The translations under genes and the position numbers were made by a program. DNA of 11,957 nucleotides from positions 1 through 11,957 of the forward strand of contig CAKZHN010000086.1 of NCBI GenBank assembly GCA_936924235.1. The letters are read 5' to 3'. The notes beneath the pieces were generated by a model. That model searched no databases and was not told where the DNA came from. It saw only the letters and a program-made list of their open reading frames with translations. Origin of the DNA: an uncultured Rhodoplanes sp. Lineage in GTDB: Bacteria; Pseudomonadota; Alphaproteobacteria; Rhizobiales; Xanthobacteraceae. Numbering within the stretch: position 1 is the first letter of the stretch; every line of letters begins with the position of its first letter. This document shows, one piece after another, positions 6,572 through 11,957 of this stretch.

Positions 6572-6721
6572 ATGATCCGGAAGCTCAAGTCAGGCGAATA
6601 TCGGCTCTATTCGCGTAAGGTCGATCCGAGGACGGGGCGGCGGCGGAACCTCGGCACGTTCGGAAGCCGCAAGGCGGCGGAGAAGCACGAGCGGGAGGTG
6701 CAGTATTTCAAGCGGCACTGA
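6572..6721 (+). CDS. Small basic conserved-looking protein, 49 residues
   Basis: A short frame that begins MIRKLKSGEYRLYSRKVDP and ends EVQYFKRH. It is rich in Arg, Lys and Tyr and has no membrane segment. The pattern, a strand-like GEYRLYSRKVDPRTGRRRNLGTF followed by a helix-like SRKAAEKHEREVQYF, resembles the AP2-like/Arm N-terminal DNA-binding domain of phage-type integrases (sequence, turn with TGKRR-like loop, then AAEKHE-type helix), but no integrase domain follows. I recall near-identical small hypothetical proteins in other Hyphomicrobiales; this needs a search. GGAGGT eight bases upstream supports translation. It lies 30 bases after the Bug gene on the same strand, and its stop is 18 bases from the convergent rimO stop. 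Function unknown; nucleic-acid binding is an inference. Confidence 0.75.
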   Translation: MIRKLKSGEYRLYSRKVDPRTGRRRNLGTFGSRKAAEKHEREVQYFKRH

Positions 6722-6739
6722 AGCCATCGTCGCAAGCGC

Positions 6740-8104
6740 TCAGAACCCGACGACTGTGCCGTGCAGGTCGTACTCGTCGGCCCGCTCGATCTTCACCGTG
6801 GCGATCTCGCCGACGCGCAGCGGCCTGCGGCTCGCCACATAGACCGCGCCGTCGATCTCCGGCGCGTCTCCCTTGGAGCGGCCCTTGGCCACCGACGGGC
6901 CGACCTCGTCGATGATCACCTGCTGCCGGGTGCCGACCTTGCGCTTCAGCCGCTTCGCCGAGATGGCCTGCTGCCGCTTCATGAAGCGGTGCCAGCGCTC
7001 CTCGACGACGTCCTTCGGCACCGGCGCGGCCAAGTCGTTCGACACCGCGCCCTTGACCGGCTCGTAGCGGAAGCAGCCGACGCGATCGAGCGCGGCCTCG
7101 TCCAGCCACTCCAGCAGCATTTCGAAGTCTTCGTCGGTCTCGCCCGGGAAGCCGACGATGAAGGTCGAGCGCAGCGTCAGGTCGGGGCAGATCTTGCGCC
7201 AGCGCGCGATGCGCCCGAGCGTCTTTTCCTGCGCGGCCGGCCGCTTCATGCGCTTGAGGACGTCGGGCGCCGCATGCTGGAACGGGATGTCGAGATAGGG
7301 CAGCACCACGCCGTCGGCCATCAGCTCGATGACCTCGTCGACGTGCGGATACGGATAGACGTAGTGCAGCCGCACCCAGGCGCCGAACGCCCCGAGCTCA
7401 CGCGACAGATCGAGGAACTTGGCCTTGACCTCGCGGTTCTTCCATTGGCTCGCCGCGTACTTGATGTCGACGCCGTAGGCCGAGGTGTCCTGGGAGATCA
7501 CCAGCAGCTCCTTGACGCCAGCCGTCACCAGCCGCTCGGCCTCGCGCAGCACGTCGGCCGCGGGCCGCGAGACGAGGTCGCCGCGGAGCTTGGGGATGAT
7601 GCAGAAGGTGCAGCGGTTGTTGCAGCCCTCGGAAATCTTCAGGTACGCGTAGTGCCGCGGTGTGAGCTTGATGCCCTCGGGCGGCACCAGGTCGACGAAC
7701 GGATCGTGCTGCGGCGGCGCCGCCTTGTGCACGGCTGCGACCACGCTTTCGTATTGCTGCGGCCCGGTGATCGCCAGCACGTTGGGGAACTTGGCCGTGA
7801 TCTGCTCGGGCTCCGCGCCCATGCAGCCGGTGACGATCACCTTGCCGTTCTCGGCCAGCGCCTGGCCGATCGCGTCGAGCGATTCCGCCTTGGCGCTGTC
7901 GAGGAAGCCGCAGGTGTTGACGATGACGAGGTCGGCGCCCTTGTGCTCGCGGCTGAGCTCGTAGCCCTCGGCGCGCAGCCGGGTGATGATGCGCTCGGAA
8001 TCGACCAGTGCCTTCGGGCAGCCGAGCGAGACGAAGCTCACCGCTGGCGCCGTCTGCGACGCGGTTTCGGGGCTGGTTTTTGTCAGGGTTCGGGGCGCTT
8101 TCAC
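6740..8104 (-). CDS. rimO: Ribosomal protein S12 methylthiotransferase RimO
   Basis: A 454-residue radical-SAM enzyme that adds a methylthio group to the conserved aspartate of ribosomal protein S12. The N-terminal UPF0004 domain has its three cluster cysteines C29 (SLGCPKALVDSE), C65 (NTCGF) and C94 (TGCMG). The radical-SAM motif is C161-x3-C165-x2-C168 in EGCNNRCTFCIIP. A C-terminal TRAM domain occupies roughly residues 385-454 and ends in a typical DLHGTVVGF. The SLGCPKALVDSERI opening separates RimO from MiaB. The start is GTG at 8104 with no clear ribosome binding site; no later ATG precedes the first domain, so a start somewhat downstream at another GTG cannot be excluded. It is convergent with the 49-residue gene, with no visible terminator in the 18-base gap. 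Confidence 0.96.
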   Translation of the reverse strand: MKAPRTLTKTSPETASQTAPAVSFVSLGCPKALVDSERIITRLRAEGYELSREHKGADLVIVNTCGFLDSAKAESLDAIGQALAENGKVIVTGCMGAEPEQITAKFPNVLAITGPQQYESVVAAVHKAAPPQHDPFVDLVPPEGIKLTPRHYAYLKISEGCNNRCTFCIIPKLRGDLVSRPAADVLREAERLVTAGVKELLVISQDTSAYGVDIKYAASQWKNREVKAKFLDLSRELGAFGAWVRLHYVYPYPHVDEVIELMADGVVLPYLDIPFQHAAPDVLKRMKRPAAQEKTLGRIARWRKICPDLTLRSTFIVGFPGETDEDFEMLLEWLDEAALDRVGCFRYEPVKGAVSNDLAAPVPKDVVEERWHRFMKRQQAISAKRLKRKVGTRQQVIIDEVGPSVAKGRSKGDAPEIDGAVYVASRRPLRVGEIATVKIERADEYDLHGTVVGF

Positions 8105-8194
8105 CGGCGATGAGCTATAGGCGATTGCCGGTCAAATCAAGGCGCAACGGCCCGCAGACGCCGACAGCGTGAAGATTGGCCCATGATCCGGGAC

Positions 8195-8220
8195 CGGCGC
8201 CGCGATCCCTCGCGGCGCCG
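8195..8220. terminator. GC-rich hairpin downstream of the DoxX gene
   Basis: CGGCGCCGCGA (8195-8205) pairs perfectly with TCGCGGCGCCG (8210-8220) around a four-base loop. It lies 25 bases past the DoxX stop on that gene's strand, in the 140-base gap before rimO. No T-run follows on either strand, so it is a possible weak or Rho-assisted terminator. Otherwise I see nothing definite in this gap. Confidence 0.4.
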
Positions 8221-8244
8221 CCGGTCGCCATGCCCGGCTGGGTC

Positions 8245-8721
8245 TTACAACTCGCGGCCGAGCTTGGCATCGAGCGAATAGGGCCCGCCGCCGCGCATCA
8301 GGATAGCCAGCCAGATCAGCTCCCAGAACAGCGGATACTCCCAGCCGCCACCCTGCCGGCTCCAGTTGAAGCCCGCGAGGCCTGTGCCCCAGTGCGCGAC
8401 GAAGATGATCACCAGGAACTCGACGAAGATCATCCCGGCGAACAGCCGCGTGAACAGGCCGAGGATGATGCAGACCGCGCCGATGGTCTCCAGGAAGAAG
8501 ATCATGTAGGCGGCCGCGATCGCCGGCTCGATGCCGCGCCGCGCCATGCTGTTGGCCGCGAAGGTGGCGATCGAGCTGGTTGTCAGCTTGGTGATGCCGT
8601 GCACCAGCAGCATGCCGCCCGCGGTGGCGCGGACCAGCAGCCAGGAAAGATCGCGCGTCTTGTCGTAGTGCGGTCCAAGCGCCGCGATGAGCGGTCTTGG
8701 TTCTTGCATCGATGTTGCCAT
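8245..8721 (-). CDS. DoxX-family integral membrane protein
   Basis: A 158-residue inner-membrane protein of the DoxX/quinol-oxidase-subunit-like family. Four hydrophobic segments lie near residues 26-45, 66-89, 92-110 and 130-143. Family features are visible: R31 followed by GGMLLVHGITK (35-45), FFLETIGAVCIILGLFTR (75-92), and the GGGWEYPLFW stretch (124-133) before the last helix. The ATG start has GGGGGG about five bases upstream. DoxX proteins are linked to redox and detoxification responses, and many sit under their own repressor; here a perfect palindrome lies 16-31 bases before the start. The precise role is unknown. It has its own upstream gap of 83 bases, so it is probably transcribed separately from the gene at 8805-9431. 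Confidence 0.9.
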   Translation of the reverse strand: MATSMQEPRPLIAALGPHYDKTRDLSWLLVRATAGGMLLVHGITKLTTSSIATFAANSMARRGIEPAIAAAYMIFFLETIGAVCIILGLFTRLFAGMIFVEFLVIIFVAHWGTGLAGFNWSRQGGGWEYPLFWELIWLAILMRGGGPYSLDAKLGREL

Positions 8722-8736
8722 TGAAGCCCCCCGGTT

Positions 8737-8752
8737 GACTTACAAATAAGTC
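8737..8752. promoter_or_regulatory. Perfect palindrome upstream of the DoxX gene, putative operator
   Basis: GACTTA-CAAA-TAAGTC is a perfect 6-4-6 inverted repeat centred about 24 bases before the DoxX start. It is AT-rich in a GC-rich setting. Its position, between promoter distance and the ribosome binding site, fits a repressor site. The symmetric ACTTA/TAAGT half sites resemble those bound by small winged-helix redox regulators (HxlR type), but no regulator gene is in the window. Confidence 0.5.
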
Positions 8753-8804
8753 GGCGGGGGTCATGTTAGTTGTCTTTGCGGACTGCCGAAAGCGGCCGGA
8801 CTGC

Positions 8805-9431
8805 TCATCCCACCACGGCCAGCACGTCGTTCTTGCCGACGGTGACTGCGAGGCTGTCGCAGACCTCGCGCTTGCCGTTGAGATCGAGGCGCAGCCGCAG
8901 GCCCAGTGCATTGCCGAGCTTCACCACGTGGCGGGAGCCGGAGCCGTCGTAGCTCGTCACGCTCCGGGTGCTGAAATTGCCTGAGCACGGACCGACCACT
9001 TCGAGGCCATCCACGGTTTGCTCGCTGGCCGGCTGCCAGAGGCTCGGGCCGATGGGGTCAGAAAGACCGACCGGCTTTGGATCGAAGAACCAGAAATGCC
9101 GCTCGGCGCCGTCCGGGCCAGCCTTGTCGTTGCTGACGAGCCGGTACTGATAATATTGCCGGGTCTGGCCGTCGAGCGCCGCCAGCGTCGCCTCGACCAT
9201 GTCGTCGACGCGGAATGTCTCCGCCTTCTTCTCGCCCGGGAAACGGATCTGCACCGTGTCCGCGGCGGTGAAGCGAAACGGCCTTGCGACCTGCGGCGTG
9301 GCGCTCGCAGGCTTGGCGCGCTTTGTCGCGGTCTTCGGTTTCGCGCTTTTGGTCTTCGCGCTCTTCGATTTGGCTTTCTTGATTTTGGCGCGCGACGCCT
9401 TGGTTTTCTTCCTGGCTTTTGCGGCGCTCAT
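8805..9431 (-). CDS. Unrecognised protein with lysine-rich N-terminal tail
   Basis: A 208-residue protein I cannot assign to a family. Residues 1-50 hold 15 lysines and 4 arginines and no acidic residue, mostly in Ala-Lys-Ser/Thr steps such as AKSKSAKTKSAKPKTATKRA, like the tails of histone H1-like bacterial proteins. Residues 51-208 look like a folded, strand-rich domain with two cysteines (C149, C191), an aromatic patch HFWFFDPKP (112-120) and a hydrophobic end VGKNDVLAVVG. There is no signal peptide and no membrane segment. I chose the ATG at 9431 over an in-frame ATG at 9464 because AAAGGAAG stands eight bases before it. It is divergent from tctC. Binding of DNA or RNA through the tail is plausible; the role of the C-terminal domain is unknown. 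Confidence 0.8.
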   Translation of the reverse strand: MSAAKARKKTKASRAKIKKAKSKSAKTKSAKPKTATKRAKPASATPQVARPFRFTAADTVQIRFPGEKKAETFRVDDMVEATLAALDGQTRQYYQYRLVSNDKAGPDGAERHFWFFDPKPVGLSDPIGPSLWQPASEQTVDGLEVVGPCSGNFSTRSVTSYDGSGSRHVVKLGNALGLRLRLDLNGKREVCDSLAVTVGKNDVLAVVG

Positions 9432-9595
9432 GAACAAATCTTCCTTTCGACGATGACGGGCCAACTGTTATCCGACCGCCGGCCGGAACTGAACCCGTCG
9501 ATGCATCAAAGCCGCAGCCGATCGGCCGATTCCAGGATTGCAAAAGCCGCCGTCTCATGCAGGCTTAGGCCCGGAAAAAGACGAGGGAGGACGGA
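9432..9595. promoter_or_regulatory. Divergent intergenic region between the lysine-tail gene and tctC
   Basis: This 164-base gap must carry the promoters of both divergent genes. I find no convincing -35/-10 pair. It contains a perfect 10-base palindrome ATCGGCCGAT (9521-9530) 66 bases before tctC, a possible regulator site, and a shorter CCGGCCGG (9479-9486). GGGAGG (9587-9592 region) precedes the tctC start. Both palindromes could be chance in DNA this rich in G and C. Confidence 0.3.
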
Positions 9596-10558
9596 ATGCG
9601 GTTGTTGCTGTCAGCGCTGGTGGCGGGGCTTGTGGCCGTGGCGCAGCCGGCCGCCGCGCAGAGCTACCCGACCAAGCCGATCCACATCCTGATCCCTTAC
9701 GCGCCGGGCGGCATCGCCGACATCGCGGCCCGCATCGTCGGCGCCAAGCTGACCGAAGCCTGGGGCCAGCAGGTGGTGGTCGAGAACCGGCCGGGCGGCA
9801 ACGGCTTCATCGCCATGACGGCCGGCGCCAAGGCCGCGCCCGACGGCTACACCCTGGTGATGGCCACGGTGGGCGACGTCTCGGTCAATCCGTCGCTGTT
9901 CAAGGATATGCCCTACAAATGGGAGGACTTCGCGGCGGTTGCCGCGATCAGCGACGCGCCGATGGTGCTCGTGACCAACGCCGCCACGCCCTACAAGTCC
10001 GTCGCGGACGTGCTGGCCGCGGCGAAGGCGCAGCCCGGGCGCATCTCCTACGCGAGCCCGGGCAACGGCAGCGTCAACCAGATCGCGATGGAGTGGCTCG
10101 CGCTCAACACCGGTACGCAATACCAGCACATCCCCTACAAGGGCGGCGCGCCGGCGGCGGCCGCGCTCGCCGCGGGAGACATCCCGCTCGGCGTGCTGGC
10201 CAGTTCCTCGGTCGCGCCGCAGGTCAAGGCCGGCCGTCTGCGGGTGATCGCGGTGACGGGCGCGCAGCCGTCGAAGTTCAACCCGGAATGGCCGACCTTG
10301 CAGTCGCAAGGCGTCAAGGATGTCGACCTGTCGAACTGGACGCTCCTGATCGCGCCCAAGGGCACGCCCAAGGAGATCGTCGACAAGCTCAACGCCGAGG
10401 TGGTGAAGATCCTTGGCGCGGCCGACGTCAAGGAGCGCTTCGCCACCGGCGGCGTCGACACCATTCCGTCGAGCGAGGCGGAACTCGACACCAAAGTGAA
10501 GAAGACCGCGACGCAGCTCAACGACATCGTTGGGAAGGCGAAGATCAAGGCGGACTAG
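9596..10558 (+). CDS. tctC: TctC/Bug-family substrate-binding protein of a complete TTT system
   Basis: A 320-residue periplasmic binding protein for the adjacent TctAB permease. The signal peptide runs from MRLLLSALVAGLVAV to AAA, with probable cleavage after residue 21. Family signatures: KPIHILIPYAPGGIADIAAR (27-46), VENRPGGNGF (62-71), PDGYTLVMA, HIPYKGGAPAAAALAAGDI, and QVKAGRLRVIAV. It has a good ribosome binding site (GGGAGG about four bases before ATG) and is followed after 24 bases by tctB, so this is the first gene of a tctCBA operon. It shares the family fold with the orphan binding protein at 5570-6541 but the two differ widely in sequence, so different ligands are likely. The ligand is an unknown small organic acid. 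Confidence 0.94.
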   Translation: MRLLLSALVAGLVAVAQPAAAQSYPTKPIHILIPYAPGGIADIAARIVGAKLTEAWGQQVVVENRPGGNGFIAMTAGAKAAPDGYTLVMATVGDVSVNPSLFKDMPYKWEDFAAVAAISDAPMVLVTNAATPYKSVADVLAAAKAQPGRISYASPGNGSVNQIAMEWLALNTGTQYQHIPYKGGAPAAAALAAGDIPLGVLASSSVAPQVKAGRLRVIAVTGAQPSKFNPEWPTLQSQGVKDVDLSNWTLLIAPKGTPKEIVDKLNAEVVKILGAADVKERFATGGVDTIPSSEAELDTKVKKTATQLNDIVGKAKIKAD

Positions 10559-10582
10559 GTCCGCGGCAACTTCGGTCTTTGC

Positions 10583-11029
10583 ATGCGCATTCGTGCTCCA
10601 AGAGACTTCTGGGCCGGGCTGTTCTTCATCGCCGTGGCCGCGGCCTTCATGCTGCTGTCGACGCAGTACAGCATGGGCAACATGCATCGCATGGGGCCGG
10701 CGCTGTTCCCCACTTTGGTAGGTGCGCTGCTCGCGGGCCTCGGCCTGATCATCACGGCGCGCTCGTTTGCCATCGATGGTCCGCCGGTGCCGCGGCTGCA
10801 AGCCCGGCCGATCCTGATCAGCATCGTCGCGATCGCGCTGTTCGGTGTGGTGCTGGCGCACTTCGGCCTGGTCGCGGCGATCGTCGCGCTGGTCGCAGTT
10901 GCAGCGGTGGCGTCGAGCGAGAGCAAGCCTTTGGAGGTGGCGGGCCTGATCGTGGTGCTGATCGCGTTCTCGGTCGGGGTGTTCGCCTGGCTCCTGGGCC
11001 TGCCGATTCCGCTCTGGCCGGAGATGTGA
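10583..11029 (+). CDS. tctB: TctB, small membrane subunit of the TTT transporter
   Basis: A 148-residue inner-membrane protein with four hydrophobic segments near residues 10-26, 42-59, 76-110 and 117-140, as expected of the small TctB subunit. Characteristic elements are the N-terminal RDFWAGLFF, the MGPALFPTLVGALLAGLGL stretch around the second helix (residues 37-55), and the short C-terminal PLWPEM. No strong ribosome binding site precedes the ATG. It lies between tctC and tctA in the usual order, three bases before the tctA start. The sequence of TctB is poorly conserved, so context carries much of the assignment. Confidence 0.88.
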   Translation: MRIRAPRDFWAGLFFIAVAAAFMLLSTQYSMGNMHRMGPALFPTLVGALLAGLGLIITARSFAIDGPPVPRLQARPILISIVAIALFGVVLAHFGLVAAIVALVAVAAVASSESKPLEVAGLIVVLIAFSVGVFAWLLGLPIPLWPEM

Positions 11030-11032
11030 GCG

Positions 11033-11957
11033 GTGGAAATCCTCGGCAATCTCGCGTTCGGCCTCGGCGTCGCGCTCTCCTGGCAGAACCTCGTCTACTG
11101 CTTCATCGGTTGCTTCCTCGGCACCCTGGTCGGCGTGCTCCCCGGCATCGGACCTGTCGCCACGGTCGCGATGCTGCTGCCGTTCACCTTCGGGCTCGGC
11201 CCGGCGCCGGCGCTGATCATGCTGGCCGGCATCTACTATGGCGCGCAGTACGGCGGCTCGACCACGGCGATCCTGGTCAACATCCCGGGTGAATCCTCGT
11301 CGGTGGTCACCACGCTCGATGGCCATCAGATGGCGCGCAAGGGCCGCGCCGGGCCGGCGCTCGGCATCTCGGCGATCGGCTCGTTCATCGCCGGCTGCAT
11401 CTCGACGCTGGTGGTCGCCTATTTCGCGCCGCCCTTGGCGGATCTTGCGCTGAAGTTCGGCCCGGCCGAATACTTCTCCCTGATGGTGTTCGGGCTGATC
11501 GCCGCCGTGGTGCTGGCGCGCGGCTCGGTGATCAAGGCCGTGGCCATGGTCTGCTTCGGCATTCTGCTGGGCCTCGTCGGCACCGACGTGAACTCCGGCT
11601 CGATCCGCTTCGCCTTTGGCGCGCCGGAACTGGCCGACGGCATCGGCTTCGTCGCGCTCGCCATGGCGTTCTTCGGCATCACCGACGTGGTGATGAACCT
11701 CGAGCACACCGACAAGACCGACGTCTATAAGGAGCGGATCGGCAGCGTGCTGCCGTCGTGGGACGACATCAAGACGAGCTTCTGGGCGATCATGCGCGGC
11801 ACCGGGCTCGGCTCGATCCTCGGCATTCTGCCGGGCGGCGGCGCGCTGCTCGCCTCGTTTGCCGCCTACATGTTCGAGAAGAAGATCGCCAAGCCGCCGC
11901 GCCATTTCGGCGAGGGCGACATCCGCGGCGTCGCCGCGCCCGAATCAGCCAACAACG
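11033..11957 (+). CDS. tctA: TctA, large permease subunit of the TTT transporter (3' end outside window)
   Basis: The first 308 codons of a protein that is normally about 500 residues, open to the right edge. The polytopic permease carries the substrate with a cation gradient after delivery by TctC. Hallmarks: GTLVGVLPGIGPVATVAMLLP (30-50), YYGAQYGGSTTAILVNIPGE (68-87), DGHQMARKGRAGPALGIS (96-113), the second repeat motif LGILPGGGALLASFAAY (263-279), and the conserved APESANN at the window edge. The GLPG/VLPG-like motifs in both halves reflect the internal duplication known for the family. The start is GTG, three bases after the tctB stop, with GGAG nine bases before it. The hydrophobic frame has no stop to the edge. 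Confidence 0.95.
   Translation, partial: MEILGNLAFGLGVALSWQNLVYCFIGCFLGTLVGVLPGIGPVATVAMLLPFTFGLGPAPALIMLAGIYYGAQYGGSTTAILVNIPGESSSVVTTLDGHQMARKGRAGPALGISAIGSFIAGCISTLVVAYFAPPLADLALKFGPAEYFSLMVFGLIAAVVLARGSVIKAVAMVCFGILLGLVGTDVNSGSIRFAFGAPELADGIGFVALAMAFFGITDVVMNLEHTDKTDVYKERIGSVLPSWDDIKTSFWAIMRGTGLGSILGILPGGGALLASFAAYMFEKKIAKPPRHFGEGDIRGVAAPESANN

Noticed and set aside
6761..8113. A 450-codon open frame on the + strand opposite rimO
   Set aside because: It mirrors rimO almost exactly and has the same antisense composition; RimO has all its cluster cysteines.
9538..11292. A 584-codon + strand frame overlapping tctC, tctB and tctA
   Set aside because: It is the out-of-frame companion of the transporter genes; the real frames show signal peptide, membrane helices and family motifs.
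9611..11905. A 764-codon open frame on the - strand opposite tctCBA
   Set aside because: It lies antisense to three clearly recognisable transporter genes. Its Arg/His/Asp/Gly-rich composition is typical of the reverse frame of GC-biased codons.
1..11957. tRNA or rRNA genes, CRISPR arrays, transposons, prophage or toxin-antitoxin genes
   Set aside because: No cloverleaf arms, repeat-spacer pattern, transposase motifs or terminal inverted repeats were seen on reading either strand.

Overview
The window is high-GC, densely coded DNA from an alphaproteobacterium, most likely of the order Hyphomicrobiales (Bradyrhizobium/Rhodopseudomonas or Xanthobacteraceae relatives). I base this on the strong G/C bias at third codon positions, two TTT-type (Bug) solute-binding proteins in 12 kb, the style of the biotin enzymes, and a palindromic repeat between two genes that resembles one I recall as common in Bradyrhizobium-type genomes. 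No rRNA, tRNA, CRISPR array, insertion sequence or phage gene was seen. No gap between genes exceeds 300 bases; the longest is about 164 bases.

Layout. (1) Positions 2-2374, + strand: the 3' end of a CPBP-family membrane protease gene, a complete diverged paralogue of it, and an M20-family amidohydrolase (allantoate amidohydrolase / N-carbamoyl-amino-acid hydrolase type) that overlaps the second protease gene by 4 bases. (2) Positions 2374-2472: two adjacent perfect hairpins fill the whole convergent gap. (3) Positions 2472-5573: biotin genes, with bioF-bioD on the - strand (4-base overlap) and bioA divergent on the + strand, only 22 bases between the bioF and bioA starts. bioB is not in the window. 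(4) Positions 5570-6721, + strand: an orphan Bug-type periplasmic binding protein whose start overlaps the bioA stop, then a 49-codon gene with a strong ribosome binding site. (5) Positions 6740-9431, - strand: rimO, a DoxX-family membrane protein with a palindromic putative operator in front of it, and an unrecognised protein with a lysine-rich N-terminal tail. (6) Positions 9596-11957, + strand: a tctC-tctB-tctA tripartite tricarboxylate transporter operon, with tctA cut by the window end.

How the genes work together. BioF, BioA and BioD catalyse three consecutive steps of biotin synthesis (pimeloyl thioester to KAPA to DAPA to dethiobiotin). The binding protein joined to bioA suggests that uptake of a small carboxylate is co-expressed with biotin synthesis, but its ligand cannot be read from sequence. 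The tctCBA operon is a complete secondary uptake system for an organic acid. RimO modifies ribosomal protein S12 and is housekeeping. I see no clearly new multi-gene system. The points most worth checking are the bioA-binding-protein coupling, the 49-residue protein, the shortened active-site loop of BioF, the basic-tailed protein, and the CPBP/amidohydrolase coupling.
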